Below are positions 1 to 8,334 of a DNA stretch of 64,000 nucleotides, piece after piece; the first letter of the stretch is position 1; each line of letters opens with the position of its first letter. The notes beneath the pieces are model-generated. The model did not search any database and was not told the origin of the DNA. It saw only the letters and a program-made list of their open reading frames with translations. The stretch is from Ureibacillus acetophenoni (lineage in GTDB: Bacteria > Bacillota > Bacilli > Bacillales_A > Planococcaceae): contig NZ_OBQC01000013.1 of assembly GCF_900220965.1 (NCBI RefSeq), positions 58,942 through 122,941 of the forward strand, written 5' to 3'. Made by a program: the position numbers and the translations under genes.

Positions 1-216
1 GAGATTTTACCCTTATTGATGTAATTCTGCTCGCTTCAGGGGCAAATAAGCGGAGGTTTTACCCTTATTGAGGCAATATTGCTCGCTCCGAGGACAGATA
101 AGATGATTTTTTACCCTTATTGAGGCAATCATGCTTGCTACAGTTGCAGATAAGCGGAATTTTCACCCTTATTGATGTAATCCAGCTTGCTCCAGGGGCA
201 AATAAGCGGAGGTTTT
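1..216. repeat. 52-bp tandem repeat, four copies (locus A)
   Basis: The motif ACCCTTATTGA recurs at 9, 61, 113 and 165, an exact 52-bp period. Each unit also carries an AATAAG or GATAAG about 10-15 bases before the next CCCTTATT, so each junction can fold into a small AATAAG...CTTATT hairpin. A fifth unit starts near 217 but decays. The period is not a multiple of 3 and no ORF spans it, so it is non-coding. Related hairpin units occur at 27431-27567. The locus lies downstream of the leucine-degradation operon; the rest of the stretch up to 314 shows nothing else. Confidence 0.85.
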
Positions 217-314
217 CCGGTTTTCTATGTCTTACGAGCTGATTACCGGAAACTCTCCGCCTATTTTGACTATTAATTATTTATTATCGAGAAAAACTAT
301 CCCTAAGTCAGTAG

Positions 315-1853
315 TTATACTGGACGCACTCCATGCTTTTTATCTACACGGTCAACTTGTTTAGATTTATAAACATCCAGTCGTCTTTCTAAAGCTTCTC
401 TTAGTTTATTTGGTTCAATGACTTCGTCAATAATAAGTTCTGATGCAAGTTTATAAATATCGATTTCTTCTCGATATTCATTACGTTTATTTTCAATGAA
501 ACTTGCTTGCTCTTCTTTTGGCATATCTGCAATTTTGTTTGCATAAACAGCATTTACTGCTGCTTCCGGCCCCATTACTGCAATTTGTGCACCTGTTAAA
601 GCTATACATACATCAGGTTCAAACGCTGGACCAGCCATTGCATATAGCCCTGCACCGTATGCTTTTCGCACAATCACTGAAATTTTTGGCACCGTTGCCT
701 CACTCATTGCAAAAATCATCTTAGCACCATGACGTATAATCCCTAATTTCTCTACTTGTGTCCCAATCATAAAGCCTGGAACATCCGCTAAGAAAATTAA
801 TGGAATATGGAACGCATCACAAAGTGAGATAAATTTAGCAGCCTTGTCTGCTGAATCGTGGAATAATACTCCACCTTTTACTCGGGGTTGGTTTGCAATA
901 ATACCAACGGATTGACCGTTGATGCGTGCAAGGCCTGTAATAATTTCTGCAGCAAATAATTTCTTCACTTCACAAAATGAACCTTCATCGATAATTCGAT
1001 CGATTAAATCATACATATTAAACGCTGCGTTTTGATTTTTAGGAATAATTTCATCAAGTGTTTTTTCAAAGTTAGCTGGGACCTTTGGCGTTTCTATATT
1101 CGGTTTAATTTTAAAGTTATCTGGGAAGTAACTAATATAACGACGTGCATAGTCAATGGCTTCCTCTTCTGTTTTCACCAAAACATCTCCACAACCCGAA
1201 ATTGTGCAGTGCATTCTTGCTCCGCCCATCGTTTCTAGATCCACCTTTTCTCCGATGACCATTTCAGCCATACGAGGCGAACCTAAATACATCGAAGCAT
1301 TTCCTTCAACCATTACAACTACATCACAGAATGCCGGGATATACGCTCCACCTGCTGCAGATGGTCCAAACAGTAAACATATTTGTGGTATTTTTCCTGA
1401 CAATCTCACCTGATTGTAAAAAATACGTCCAGCCCCTCGACGCCCTGGGAACATTTCTATTTGGTCAGTAATACGAGCACCTGCAGAATCTACTAAATAA
1501 AGTATTGGTACCCCTAATTTTTCCGCCATTTCTTGAATTCGGATTATTTTTTCAACAGTATGAGCACCCCAAGAGCCAGCTTTCACAGTTGAATCATTTG
1601 CCATCACACATACAGTTCGTCCGTGAATTTTCCCAATTCCAGTTACAACACCATCTGCAGGTAAATCTCCAGAAAGAACGTTTGCAAACGCGCCGTCCTC
1701 TACTAGTAACCCTTCGTCAAAAAGTAATTCAAGTCGTTCACGGACAAACAATTTCCCTTGTTCTTTATTTTTTGCGTGATATTTTTCTTTTCCACCTTTT
1801 TTAATTGCTGCTTCATATGCTTTATGTTTATTTTCAACAGATAGATTTGTCAT
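315..1853 (-). CDS. yngE: Acyl-CoA carboxylase carboxyltransferase (3-methylcrotonyl-CoA carboxylase beta)
   Basis: Carboxyltransferase of a biotin-dependent acyl-CoA carboxylase. It moves CO2 from biotin to the acyl-CoA. The 512-aa protein has the two crotonase-like halves of the family, with acyl-CoA-binding Gly-rich stretches (FGPSAAGGAYIPAF in the N-terminal half, and PGFMIGTQVEKLGI then AGPAFEPD in the C-terminal half). The start is placed at the ATG at 1853, three codons inside the longest frame, because it lies 9 nt after GGGGG, whereas the first ATG abuts that site. It is the last gene of the operon, 16 bp after the hydratase. Substrate 3-methylcrotonyl-CoA is inferred from the neighbouring HMG-CoA lyase; propionyl-CoA carboxylase beta is the alternative on sequence alone. 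Confidence 0.9.
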   Translation of the reverse strand: MTNLSVENKHKAYEAAIKKGGKEKYHAKNKEQGKLFVRERLELLFDEGLLVEDGAFANVLSGDLPADGVVTGIGKIHGRTVCVMANDSTVKAGSWGAHTVEKIIRIQEMAEKLGVPILYLVDSAGARITDQIEMFPGRRGAGRIFYNQVRLSGKIPQICLLFGPSAAGGAYIPAFCDVVVMVEGNASMYLGSPRMAEMVIGEKVDLETMGGARMHCTISGCGDVLVKTEEEAIDYARRYISYFPDNFKIKPNIETPKVPANFEKTLDEIIPKNQNAAFNMYDLIDRIIDEGSFCEVKKLFAAEIITGLARINGQSVGIIANQPRVKGGVLFHDSADKAAKFISLCDAFHIPLIFLADVPGFMIGTQVEKLGIIRHGAKMIFAMSEATVPKISVIVRKAYGAGLYAMAGPAFEPDVCIALTGAQIAVMGPEAAVNAVYANKIADMPKEEQASFIENKRNEYREEIDIYKLASELIIDEVIEPNKLREALERRLDVYKSKQVDRVDKKHGVRPV

Positions 1854-1869
1854 TTCTCCCATCCCCCTT

Positions 1870-2649
1870 TTATTTACCTCTATATACAGGCGAGCGCTTT
1901 TCCTGAAACGCTCTTAATCCTTCCAAACGGTCCTCTGTATATAGCAATCGGCTATAGGCTAATGATTCAATTTGTAAACCCGTCGTAATATCTGTTTGTA
2001 AACCCTTATTGATGGCCGTTTTTGCCTGAACAAGTGAAAGCGGTGCATTTTTAGCCATTTCAGCCCCAAGCGCTTTAGCTTCAGCCGTTAAATTGCTAGA
2101 TGGAACAACCTTCTCTACTATGCCGTACTCCAAAGCTTCATTTGCGGTTAATTGACGAGCAGTATAAATAAGCTCTTTCGCCTTACCTACCCCTATTAAA
2201 CGAGGTAAACGTTGAGTTCCTCCTGCTCCTGGAATAATGCCGAGTGCTGTTTCGGTTAATCCAACCCTTGCATTGCTACTTGCAATTCGAATATCGCAAG
2301 CGAGTGCCAATTCTAAACCACCACCAAATGCGACACCATTGATTGCGGCGATGACTGGTTGTGGAAGCAATTCAAAATGACTCACCGTACGTCCAATTAA
2401 TGCAACTGTCTGCCGTACTTGATCTTCACTCATCTCTTTACGCTCTTTTAAATCAGCACCAGCACAAAACGCCTTTTCTCCATCGCCTGTCACAATGACA
2501 ACACGAACTGAAGAATCATATTGAATTTTTTCTAAAGCTTCATTCATTTCGTGTAACATTTGAATTGATAGAGCATTAGCAGCTTCGGATCTCATGAGTA
2601 TTACAATTGCAATTCCGTCCTCTACTACTACATTTACGAAGTTTGACAT
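1870..2649 (-). CDS. yngF: Enoyl-CoA hydratase (probable methylglutaconyl-CoA hydratase)
   Basis: Crotonase-family hydratase of 259 aa. In this operon it would hydrate 3-methylglutaconyl-CoA to HMG-CoA. The oxyanion-hole motif AFCAGADLKE, the GGGLELALACD segment with the first catalytic Glu and the ETALGIIPGAGGTQRL segment with the second catalytic Glu are all intact, so it is an active hydratase rather than an isomerase-type paralogue. A GAGGAG site precedes the ATG at 2649. It starts 2 bp after the HMG-CoA lyase stop, which implies coupled translation. The exact substrate is inferred from the operon; the fold and catalytic residues are seen directly. Confidence 0.9.
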   Translation of the reverse strand: MSNFVNVVVEDGIAIVILMRSEAANALSIQMLHEMNEALEKIQYDSSVRVVIVTGDGEKAFCAGADLKERKEMSEDQVRQTVALIGRTVSHFELLPQPVIAAINGVAFGGGLELALACDIRIASSNARVGLTETALGIIPGAGGTQRLPRLIGVGKAKELIYTARQLTANEALEYGIVEKVVPSSNLTAEAKALGAEMAKNAPLSLVQAKTAINKGLQTDITTGLQIESLAYSRLLYTEDRLEGLRAFQEKRSPVYRGK

Positions 2650-2651
2650 GA

Positions 2652-3554
2652 TTACTCCTCCCCACGTGCAATCATTACTTGTTTTGAGGATAATTTTTTT
2701 CCTAACACATTTTCCATCGAAAGTGCCACCTCAGTTACGCGTTCAAGCTGCACACCAGTTTCAATTCCCATTTCTTGCAACATATACAATAAATCCTCCG
2801 TTGCCACATTACCTGAAGCACCCTTTGCGTACGGACAACCGCCTAACCCACCAATCGAACTATCAAATTTCGTAATACCATGCATTAAACTGGTCATGAC
2901 ATTTGCTAGTGCGGTACCTCTTGTATCATGGAAGTGCATTGCGAGTTGTTCTGATTTAAAATGCCGTAACATTTCTATTAGCAAAGTATCTACTTGTGTT
3001 GGCACACCAACCCCAATTGTGTCACCTAAAGAAATTTCGGTAACTCCCATTTCAAATAATTTTTCCGCGATTCGTACCACTTGAGTAGGCTCTGTATATC
3101 CGTCGTATGGGCAGGTAATCACAGTTGAAACATAGCCACGTACGTTCTTTCCAGCAGCTAATGCCCCCTCTACTACTTCCTTTAAAATTGGAAATGTTTC
3201 ATTAATTGATTTATTAATATTCGCTTGGTTATGCCCTTCGCTTGCTGACATAAATATGCTCACTTCATCAACATTGCACTCTAATGCTCGCTCTAGACCT
3301 TTCATATTTGGTACAAGCGCTGCATATGTCACATTGGGATTACGTTTAATTGACTTTAGAACTTTTACCGCATCTGCCAATTGCGGAATCCATTTTGGAT
3401 GTACGAAGCTCGTTACTTCGATATAATCGAGCCCCGTTTCACTTAAACGATCAATTAATTTGATTTTTTCCTCTGTTGGAATAAATCCTTTTTCATTTTG
3501 TAATCCGTCACGTGGACCTACTTCCTTTAGTTGAACTCGTTTTGGTAGCTCCAT
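2652..3554 (-). CDS. yngG: Hydroxymethylglutaryl-CoA lyase
   Basis: Splits HMG-CoA into acetoacetate and acetyl-CoA, the last step of leucine breakdown. The 300-aa TIM barrel shows the N-terminal GPRDGLQNE metal and substrate motif (about residues 13-21), the HFHDTRG metal-binding segment and the family signature GLGGCPYAKGASGN with its flexible-loop cysteine. These features separate it from homocitrate or isopropylmalate synthases. It sits between the biotinyl-carrier gene (13 bp upstream) and the hydratase (2 bp downstream). Its presence is the strongest evidence that the operon serves leucine or isovalerate catabolism rather than propionate metabolism. Confidence 0.95.
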   Translation of the reverse strand: MELPKRVQLKEVGPRDGLQNEKGFIPTEEKIKLIDRLSETGLDYIEVTSFVHPKWIPQLADAVKVLKSIKRNPNVTYAALVPNMKGLERALECNVDEVSIFMSASEGHNQANINKSINETFPILKEVVEGALAAGKNVRGYVSTVITCPYDGYTEPTQVVRIAEKLFEMGVTEISLGDTIGVGVPTQVDTLLIEMLRHFKSEQLAMHFHDTRGTALANVMTSLMHGITKFDSSIGGLGGCPYAKGASGNVATEDLLYMLQEMGIETGVQLERVTEVALSMENVLGKKLSSKQVMIARGEE

Positions 3555-3567
3555 CTACAAGTCTCCC

Positions 3568-3780
3568 TTACTCGATTTCTACTAAATCTGCTTCACTGTT
3601 AATGAAGTCCCCTTCAGCCACAATGACTCGTTTTACTGTACCACCTACTTCTGTAGCAATAGGAATTTCCATTTTCATGGACTCCAAAATAACAACATCT
3701 TGCCCAGCTTCTACAATATCACCTTCTTGAACTAAAACTTTCCATACCGTCCCCGCCATATCTGCTTTTATGATTGTCAT
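3568..3780 (-). CDS. yngHB: Stand-alone biotin carboxyl carrier domain protein
   Basis: A 70-aa protein that is only a biotinyl domain. It carries the carboxyl group between the biotin carboxylase and carboxyltransferase encoded on either side. The biotinylation motif ESMKMEI is intact with the target Lys at residue 36, surrounded by the usual beta-hammerhead (GTVWKVLVQEGD before, GTVKRVIVAEGD after). In many proteobacteria and in mitochondria this domain is fused to the carboxylase alpha chain; here it is separate, as in Bacillus subtilis. It lies 71 bp after the biotin carboxylase gene. A lipoyl domain would normally carry DKA or similar in place of MKM. Confidence 0.93.
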   Translation of the reverse strand: MTIIKADMAGTVWKVLVQEGDIVEAGQDVVILESMKMEIPIATEVGGTVKRVIVAEGDFINSEADLVEIE

Positions 3781-3851
3781 ATTTAGCCCTCCGTCGATTT
3801 AATAAATTAATAGAACATTCCAAATTAACTGTCTATACTGCCTTCAAAACC

Positions 3852-5195
3852 TTATTTTGATAAATAATATTCCTCTACGAAATTCGTTGTGGTTACTCCT
3901 TTTATAAATTGTGGATGAGTAACAATACCAAGTAACATCGGGATATTCGTTTTTATTCCCTCTATTACATAGTTTCGTAGAGTATTTGCCAATTTCACAC
4001 ATGCTTCTTCTCTCGTCTTTCCAAATACAATCAATTTCCCAATCATTGGATCGTAAAACGGTGTTACCTCGCTACCAGATTCAACTGCGATTTCATGGCG
4101 AATACCATCACCCTCAGGTAATTGAAGATACGTAATTTTTCCTGGCGATGGGAAAAACCTCACTGGATCTTCAGCATAAATGCGCACTTCAATTGCATGC
4201 CCATTTCTTTTAAGGCTTTCACGTGTAACATTTAACGTTTCCCCATTCGAAATTTTCAACTGTTGTTCGACTAAATCCAAACCAGTAATCTCTTCTGTCA
4301 CTGGGTGCTCTACTTGCAAGCGTGTATTCATCTCTAAAAAATAAAAGTTTTGCTCACTATCTACTAAAAACTCGATAGTTCCTGCATTCGTATAACCTAT
4401 ATGCTTCGCTGCTTTTACTGATGCATCGAGCATTTTTTGTCTTGTCTCCTCTGAAATGAATGGTGACGGAGCTTCTTCTACAACTTTTTGGTTGCGTCGC
4501 TGAATCGAACATTCTCGTTCAAAAACCGGTACGACATTACCGTATTTATCAGCCAATACTTGCACTTCCACATGATGAGGCTGGTCAATATATTTTTCGA
4601 TAAACATTGTTCCATCGCCGAAGAAGCTTTGTGCTCTCTTTTGATTGCCTTCAAATGCTTTTCGTAATTCCTCTTCGGTATGAACAAGCTGCATTCCAAT
4701 TCCACCGCCACCTGCTGATGCTTTTAACATCACAGGAAAACCGATATTTTCTGCAATTTTTACAGCTTCATCTACGTCTGATATGGGATTATTGACACCT
4801 TGCACAATAGGAACTCCCGCTTGCTCCATTGTTTTACGTGCCTCAATTTTACTCCCCATAGCGCGAATAACATCTGATGAAGGACCTATAAATACAATAC
4901 CTGCTTCTTCTACTCGTTTAGCAAAATTCGCGTTTTCAGATAATAATCCGTAACCTGGATGTATTGCATCAGCACCGGATTGTTTTGCTACCTCTAAAAT
5001 CGCATCCATATTTAAATAACTTTGTGCAACGGGAGGCTTACCAATTAAATAACTTTCTGTTGCTTCTTTTACATGTAAACTTTCTGCATCTGCCTCTGAA
5101 TACACGGCAACTGTTTCAATACCTAGCTTTTTACAAGTTCGTATAATACGGCGTGCAATTTCACCACGATTAGCAATTAACACTTTTTTAAACAT
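3852..5195 (-). CDS. yngH: Biotin carboxylase subunit (3-methylcrotonyl-CoA carboxylase alpha)
   Basis: ATP-grasp biotin carboxylase of 447 aa, the normal length of the free subunit. It carboxylates biotin with ATP and bicarbonate. Seen in order: the N-terminal MFKKVLIANRGEIARRI signature, the ATP-grasp Gly-rich loop KASAGGGGIGMQ, the catalytic EMNTRLQVEHPVTE segment and a C-terminal domain. There is no biotinyl domain at the C-terminus; that function is supplied by the 70-aa protein just downstream. Its position between an acyl-CoA dehydrogenase and HMG-CoA lyase makes it the leucine-pathway enzyme rather than the AccC of fatty acid synthesis. Confidence 0.92.
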   Translation of the reverse strand: MFKKVLIANRGEIARRIIRTCKKLGIETVAVYSEADAESLHVKEATESYLIGKPPVAQSYLNMDAILEVAKQSGADAIHPGYGLLSENANFAKRVEEAGIVFIGPSSDVIRAMGSKIEARKTMEQAGVPIVQGVNNPISDVDEAVKIAENIGFPVMLKASAGGGGIGMQLVHTEEELRKAFEGNQKRAQSFFGDGTMFIEKYIDQPHHVEVQVLADKYGNVVPVFERECSIQRRNQKVVEEAPSPFISEETRQKMLDASVKAAKHIGYTNAGTIEFLVDSEQNFYFLEMNTRLQVEHPVTEEITGLDLVEQQLKISNGETLNVTRESLKRNGHAIEVRIYAEDPVRFFPSPGKITYLQLPEGDGIRHEIAVESGSEVTPFYDPMIGKLIVFGKTREEACVKLANTLRNYVIEGIKTNIPMLLGIVTHPQFIKGVTTTNFVEEYYLSK

Positions 5196-5216
5196 TTCGA
5201 TCCCCCCTCCCTTGTA

Positions 5217-6359
5217 TTAACATCCAAGTTGACGTGAAATAACTACTCTTTGGATTTCCGAAGTTCCTTCCCCGATCTCCATTAACTTAATATCACGTAA
5301 GTGGCGCTCTACATCGTACTCAGCCATATAGCCATAACCACCGTGGATTTGTATTGCCTGATTACATGTTCTAAAGCCCATTTCTGAAGCAAACAATTTT
5401 GCGTATGCCGCTTCCTTTTTAAACGGTTTACCATTGTCCTTAAGCCATGCCGCTTTAAACACCATGTTTCGCGCTAATTCAATTTCCATAGCCATATCAG
5501 CTAATTTGAATTGAATTGCCTGTAACTTTGATATTGATTGACCAAATTGAACTCGTTCTTTTGAATATTTCAACGCTTTGTCAAATGCTGCTTGAGCAAT
5601 TCCAACGGATAATGCAGCGATCGAAATACGTCCTCCATCTAATGTATTTAAAAATTGACCGAAGCCCTTTTTCTCATCGCCTAACACATTTTCTTTCGGA
5701 ACACGTACATTTTCCAATATAATTTCACACGTATTAGATGCTCGAACACCCATCTTTTTATAGTCCGAACGAATTGTTACTCCGGGAGTATCAGTTGGCA
5801 CAATAATCGCTGTAATTATATTTTTACCGCGCTCATTTTGCCCTGTTACAGCAGTAACAACAACCTGGCGAGCATAACTTGCATTAGTAATCCAACACTT
5901 CTCTCCATTGATGACCCATTCGTCTCCATCTAAATAGGCCTTCGTTCTAGTTCCACCAGCATCTGATCCTGCATTTGGTTCGGTTAAACCAAATGATCCT
6001 AGTGTTTTACCTTGTGCCATCGGAACTAAATATTCTTGTTTTTGCTCTTCTGTACCGAAGTTATAAAATGGTGTAGCACCTAGACTTACAGCTGCCGCAT
6101 ACGATAACCCTGTACCCCCACATGCACGGCCTATTTCCTCAACTGCTAGTGCATACGAAATCGTATCGCCCCCTGATCCCCCATACTTTTCAGGAAACGG
6201 TATACCAAACAGTCCAAGCTGCGCCATTTTGTCAAAGCTTTCTTTACGGAATTCATGCTTTTCATCTAACTCTCTAGCATGTGGCGCGATCTCTGCCTGA
6301 GCAAAATCACGTACCATATCCCGAACCATTTCTTGCTCTTTTGTCAATTCAAAATTCAT
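5217..6359 (-). CDS. yngJ: Acyl-CoA dehydrogenase, probable isovaleryl-CoA dehydrogenase
   Basis: FAD-dependent acyl-CoA dehydrogenase, 380 aa, first structural gene of the operon. It would oxidise isovaleryl-CoA to 3-methylcrotonyl-CoA. The flavin-binding GSFGLTEPNAGSDAGG, the WITNA strand and the C-terminal GYGYMAEYDVERHLRD are present. The catalytic Glu appears at the short/medium-chain position in IGEGTSEIQR, not at the alternative position used by classical isovaleryl-CoA dehydrogenases, which have Ala or Gly here. Isobutyryl- or 2-methylbutyryl-CoA activity is therefore possible. The gene starts 23 bp from a perfect palindrome that probably binds the TetR protein encoded upstream. Confidence 0.9.
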   Translation of the reverse strand: MNFELTKEQEMVRDMVRDFAQAEIAPHARELDEKHEFRKESFDKMAQLGLFGIPFPEKYGGSGGDTISYALAVEEIGRACGGTGLSYAAAVSLGATPFYNFGTEEQKQEYLVPMAQGKTLGSFGLTEPNAGSDAGGTRTKAYLDGDEWVINGEKCWITNASYARQVVVTAVTGQNERGKNIITAIIVPTDTPGVTIRSDYKKMGVRASNTCEIILENVRVPKENVLGDEKKGFGQFLNTLDGGRISIAALSVGIAQAAFDKALKYSKERVQFGQSISKLQAIQFKLADMAMEIELARNMVFKAAWLKDNGKPFKKEAAYAKLFASEMGFRTCNQAIQIHGGYGYMAEYDVERHLRDIKLMEIGEGTSEIQRVVISRQLGC

Positions 6360-6382
6360 TGTGAAATTCCCCCTATCCCCTT

Positions 6383-6400
6383 AGACCGACTAGTCGGTCT
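6383..6400. promoter_or_regulatory. Perfect 18-bp palindrome, probable TetR operator
   Basis: AGACCGACTAGTCGGTCT is its own reverse complement. It lies in the 71-bp gap between the TetR gene stop and the acyl-CoA dehydrogenase start, so it can control the catabolic genes separately from the regulator gene. Size and symmetry fit TetR-family operators. Binding by the adjacent TetR protein is inferred. Confidence 0.8.
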
Positions 6401-6430
6401 GATTATTGTTTAAAAAAAACTAGCTTATAA

Positions 6431-7060
6431 CTAGTTATTTTCCCTTGAAATGATTAATTGTAATTCGTGAGCTTCTTTCAAGCCCACATCAGTAACAATC
6501 CCCCGTAAAACAATATCGTTAAAGTAGGCTGTGATTTTTTCCATGGATAGTGGACCATCACTCTTATACCATTTATATGTCCAGTTCACTAAACCGATGA
6601 TAGCCATTGTTGTAATACTTGTTGAACTTTCTGAACGAAAATGTCCGCGTGCTTTACCATCATCAATTGCTCTTTCAATTAGCTTTCGATATTCTTTTCG
6701 TTTTTGATTAATCGTATCTTTATAGTCATCGTGTAAATAAGCGCTTTCATCATAAAAAACAGTAATATGACGATTGTATACATCAAAAACTCGTGTAAAT
6801 GAAACTAGCATATTGTATAACCTTAAAATTGGAGAATCATAACTCTCATAAACTTGTTTCGTTTCAGCTAATACATGTGAAATAAAAATATCGTGGATTT
6901 CATAAAGTAACGAATCTTTCGACTTAAAATAGTGATAAAATCCTCCTTTTGAGGTTTTAGCTTTTTCAACTATTTCATCAATCGTTACACCGTGGTACCC
7001 CTTTTGTTGAAATAAATCAAGTGCTGTTTCAATAACTCTCTCTTTAAGCGATTGCTTCAA
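6431..7060 (-). CDS. TetR/AcrR family transcriptional regulator
   Basis: 209-aa regulator with a TetR-type N-terminal helix-turn-helix (residues about 10-52, including VTIDEIVEKAKTSKGGFYHYFKSKDSLL) and a helical C-terminal ligand domain. It is transcribed in the same direction as, and immediately ahead of, the leucine-degradation genes. An acyl-CoA of the pathway (for example isovaleryl-CoA) is the likely inducer by analogy with FadR-type TetR repressors of Bacillales; that is inference. No second palindrome of the same sequence was found upstream of the regulator gene itself, so autoregulation is not evident. Confidence 0.88.
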   Translation of the reverse strand: MKQSLKERVIETALDLFQQKGYHGVTIDEIVEKAKTSKGGFYHYFKSKDSLLYEIHDIFISHVLAETKQVYESYDSPILRLYNMLVSFTRVFDVYNRHITVFYDESAYLHDDYKDTINQKRKEYRKLIERAIDDGKARGHFRSESSTSITTMAIIGLVNWTYKWYKSDGPLSMEKITAYFNDIVLRGIVTDVGLKEAHELQLIISRENN

Positions 7061-7206
7061 TTTCTTTACCTCCTATATCACTCCCTAATCTGCTAATTTA
7101 TATTAGGCTTTAATCTAGGATGATGTTGGAAAAAATATACCACTTGTTCAAAGCTTCGTCTAGTGGAAATTTTAAAAATTCGCAATATTACACCTACTAC
7201 CTTCAG

Positions 7207-7629
7207 CTAGTCAAAAAACTCCATATGTTGTTTTTCACGTTTATAGTATTCTAGTCGATCTTGTAAAGTACCCGTGTGGAACTCGAATTTATGACCATCT
7301 GGATCAGTAAAATAGATCGATTTCTTATCTTTGTCATCCCTTGGGCGACTTGGTAGTAGGTTGACATTTAATTCCTTTAGCTTTTCTAACATTTTATCAA
7401 ATTGAGATTCTTCAATCGTAAAAGCAATGTGTGTATATGATTCTTTTATTTCATTACGAGGAATGTCTTTTTCTACATTAAGAGCAAGCCACAACCCATT
7501 TAAATCAAAGTAAGCTGTGTTTCTTCCCTTTACTAACAACTTAGCATCAAACACTTTTTGGTAAAACTCTATGGAAATGTCTAAATGTGAGACGGAAAAT
7601 AAAAAATGATTAACGCCTTTTATTGTCAT
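7207..7629 (-). CDS. fosB: Metallothiol transferase FosB (fosfomycin resistance)
   Basis: VOC-superfamily enzyme of 140 aa that opens the fosfomycin epoxide with bacillithiol or cysteine. The sequence follows Bacillus FosB from end to end, including NHFLFSVSHLD, YTHIAFTIE and DPDGHKFEFHTGTLQDRL. The metal ligands are His8, His67 and Glu116, all present. It is a monocistronic minus-strand gene between the TetR gene and a HAD phosphatase. Nothing around it (no IS, no composition change) suggests recent acquisition; chromosomal fosB is common in Bacillales. Cytoplasmic. Confidence 0.93.
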   Translation of the reverse strand: MTIKGVNHFLFSVSHLDISIEFYQKVFDAKLLVKGRNTAYFDLNGLWLALNVEKDIPRNEIKESYTHIAFTIEESQFDKMLEKLKELNVNLLPSRPRDDKDKKSIYFTDPDGHKFEFHTGTLQDRLEYYKREKQHMEFFD

Positions 7630-7674
7630 TAAAATTGCTCCTAATTTATATTTTACTATGTAACTATCATATAA

Positions 7675-8322
7675 CTATAAATTAAAAATGCGGAATAAAT
7701 CACTTACTTCATTTGCAAAATAGCTCGGTTCTTCATTTAATAATTGATCTTTTGAATGACTTCCCCAATTCACTGCTACTGTTTTACAACCCGCTGATTT
7801 ACCCATTTGAATATCAAATATAGCGTCCCCGACCATAACACAGTCGTTTACATCTAAAGAATAACGCTCTACAATTTTCAATATTCCATCTGGATGGGGC
7901 TTATAGTGTTCAACTTGGTCTGAACCAATCCAGTCAGTAAGATGTTGGTCTAATTGAAGTTTTTGTAAATTTCGATATAATACATCTGTTTTTTTACTTG
8001 ATACAACAAACGTCATTATTCCATTTTTACCAAGAGTTTTTAATACTTCGTCGATTTGTGGAAAGGCGGTAATAGTTTGTTCTTCAAAGGTTTTATAAGC
8101 TTGGCGAAATCGTTGTAATAGCTCAGAGAAACTCTCATCATTCAATGTATGATTCGTCATTTCATGAAAAGACTGTTCAATAGGGATCCCCATATAATAA
8201 TCCACGATTTCCTTCGTAGGGATAGGTAAATTACATTCTTCAAAAGCCTTTTGTGTTGCTAATAATCCACACTCTCCAGAATCCGCTAAAGTACCGTCAA
8301 AATCAAAAATAATTGCTTTCAT
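7675..8322 (-). CDS. HAD-superfamily phosphatase (phosphoglycolate phosphatase-like)
   Basis: 215-aa HAD hydrolase. The N-terminal FDFDGTLADS carries nucleophile Asp7 and acid/base Asp9. Motif II is VVSSKK, motif III includes the Lys of YKPHPDG, and motif IV is VGDAIFDIQMG. The four-helix cap between motifs I and II is that of the Gph/PpaX type. Substrate cannot be read from the sequence; pyrophosphatase (PpaX-like) and phosphoglycolate phosphatase are both possible. It lies 12 bp after the Crp-like regulator gene, so the two are probably co-transcribed. Confidence 0.85.
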   Translation of the reverse strand: MKAIIFDFDGTLADSGECGLLATQKAFEECNLPIPTKEIVDYYMGIPIEQSFHEMTNHTLNDESFSELLQRFRQAYKTFEEQTITAFPQIDEVLKTLGKNGIMTFVVSSKKTDVLYRNLQKLQLDQHLTDWIGSDQVEHYKPHPDGILKIVERYSLDVNDCVMVGDAIFDIQMGKSAGCKTVAVNWGSHSKDQLLNEEPSYFANEVSDLFRIFNL

Positions 8323-8334
8323 GTATATTCACTC

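Noticed and set aside
503..1804. Plus-strand ORFs of 68-99 codons over the carboxyltransferase gene
   Set aside because: Shadows of the minus-strand gene; low-complexity, no ribosome sites.
7207..7629. Recently acquired fosfomycin-resistance gene
   Set aside because: No IS, integron or composition change around it; chromosomal fosB is normal in Bacillales.
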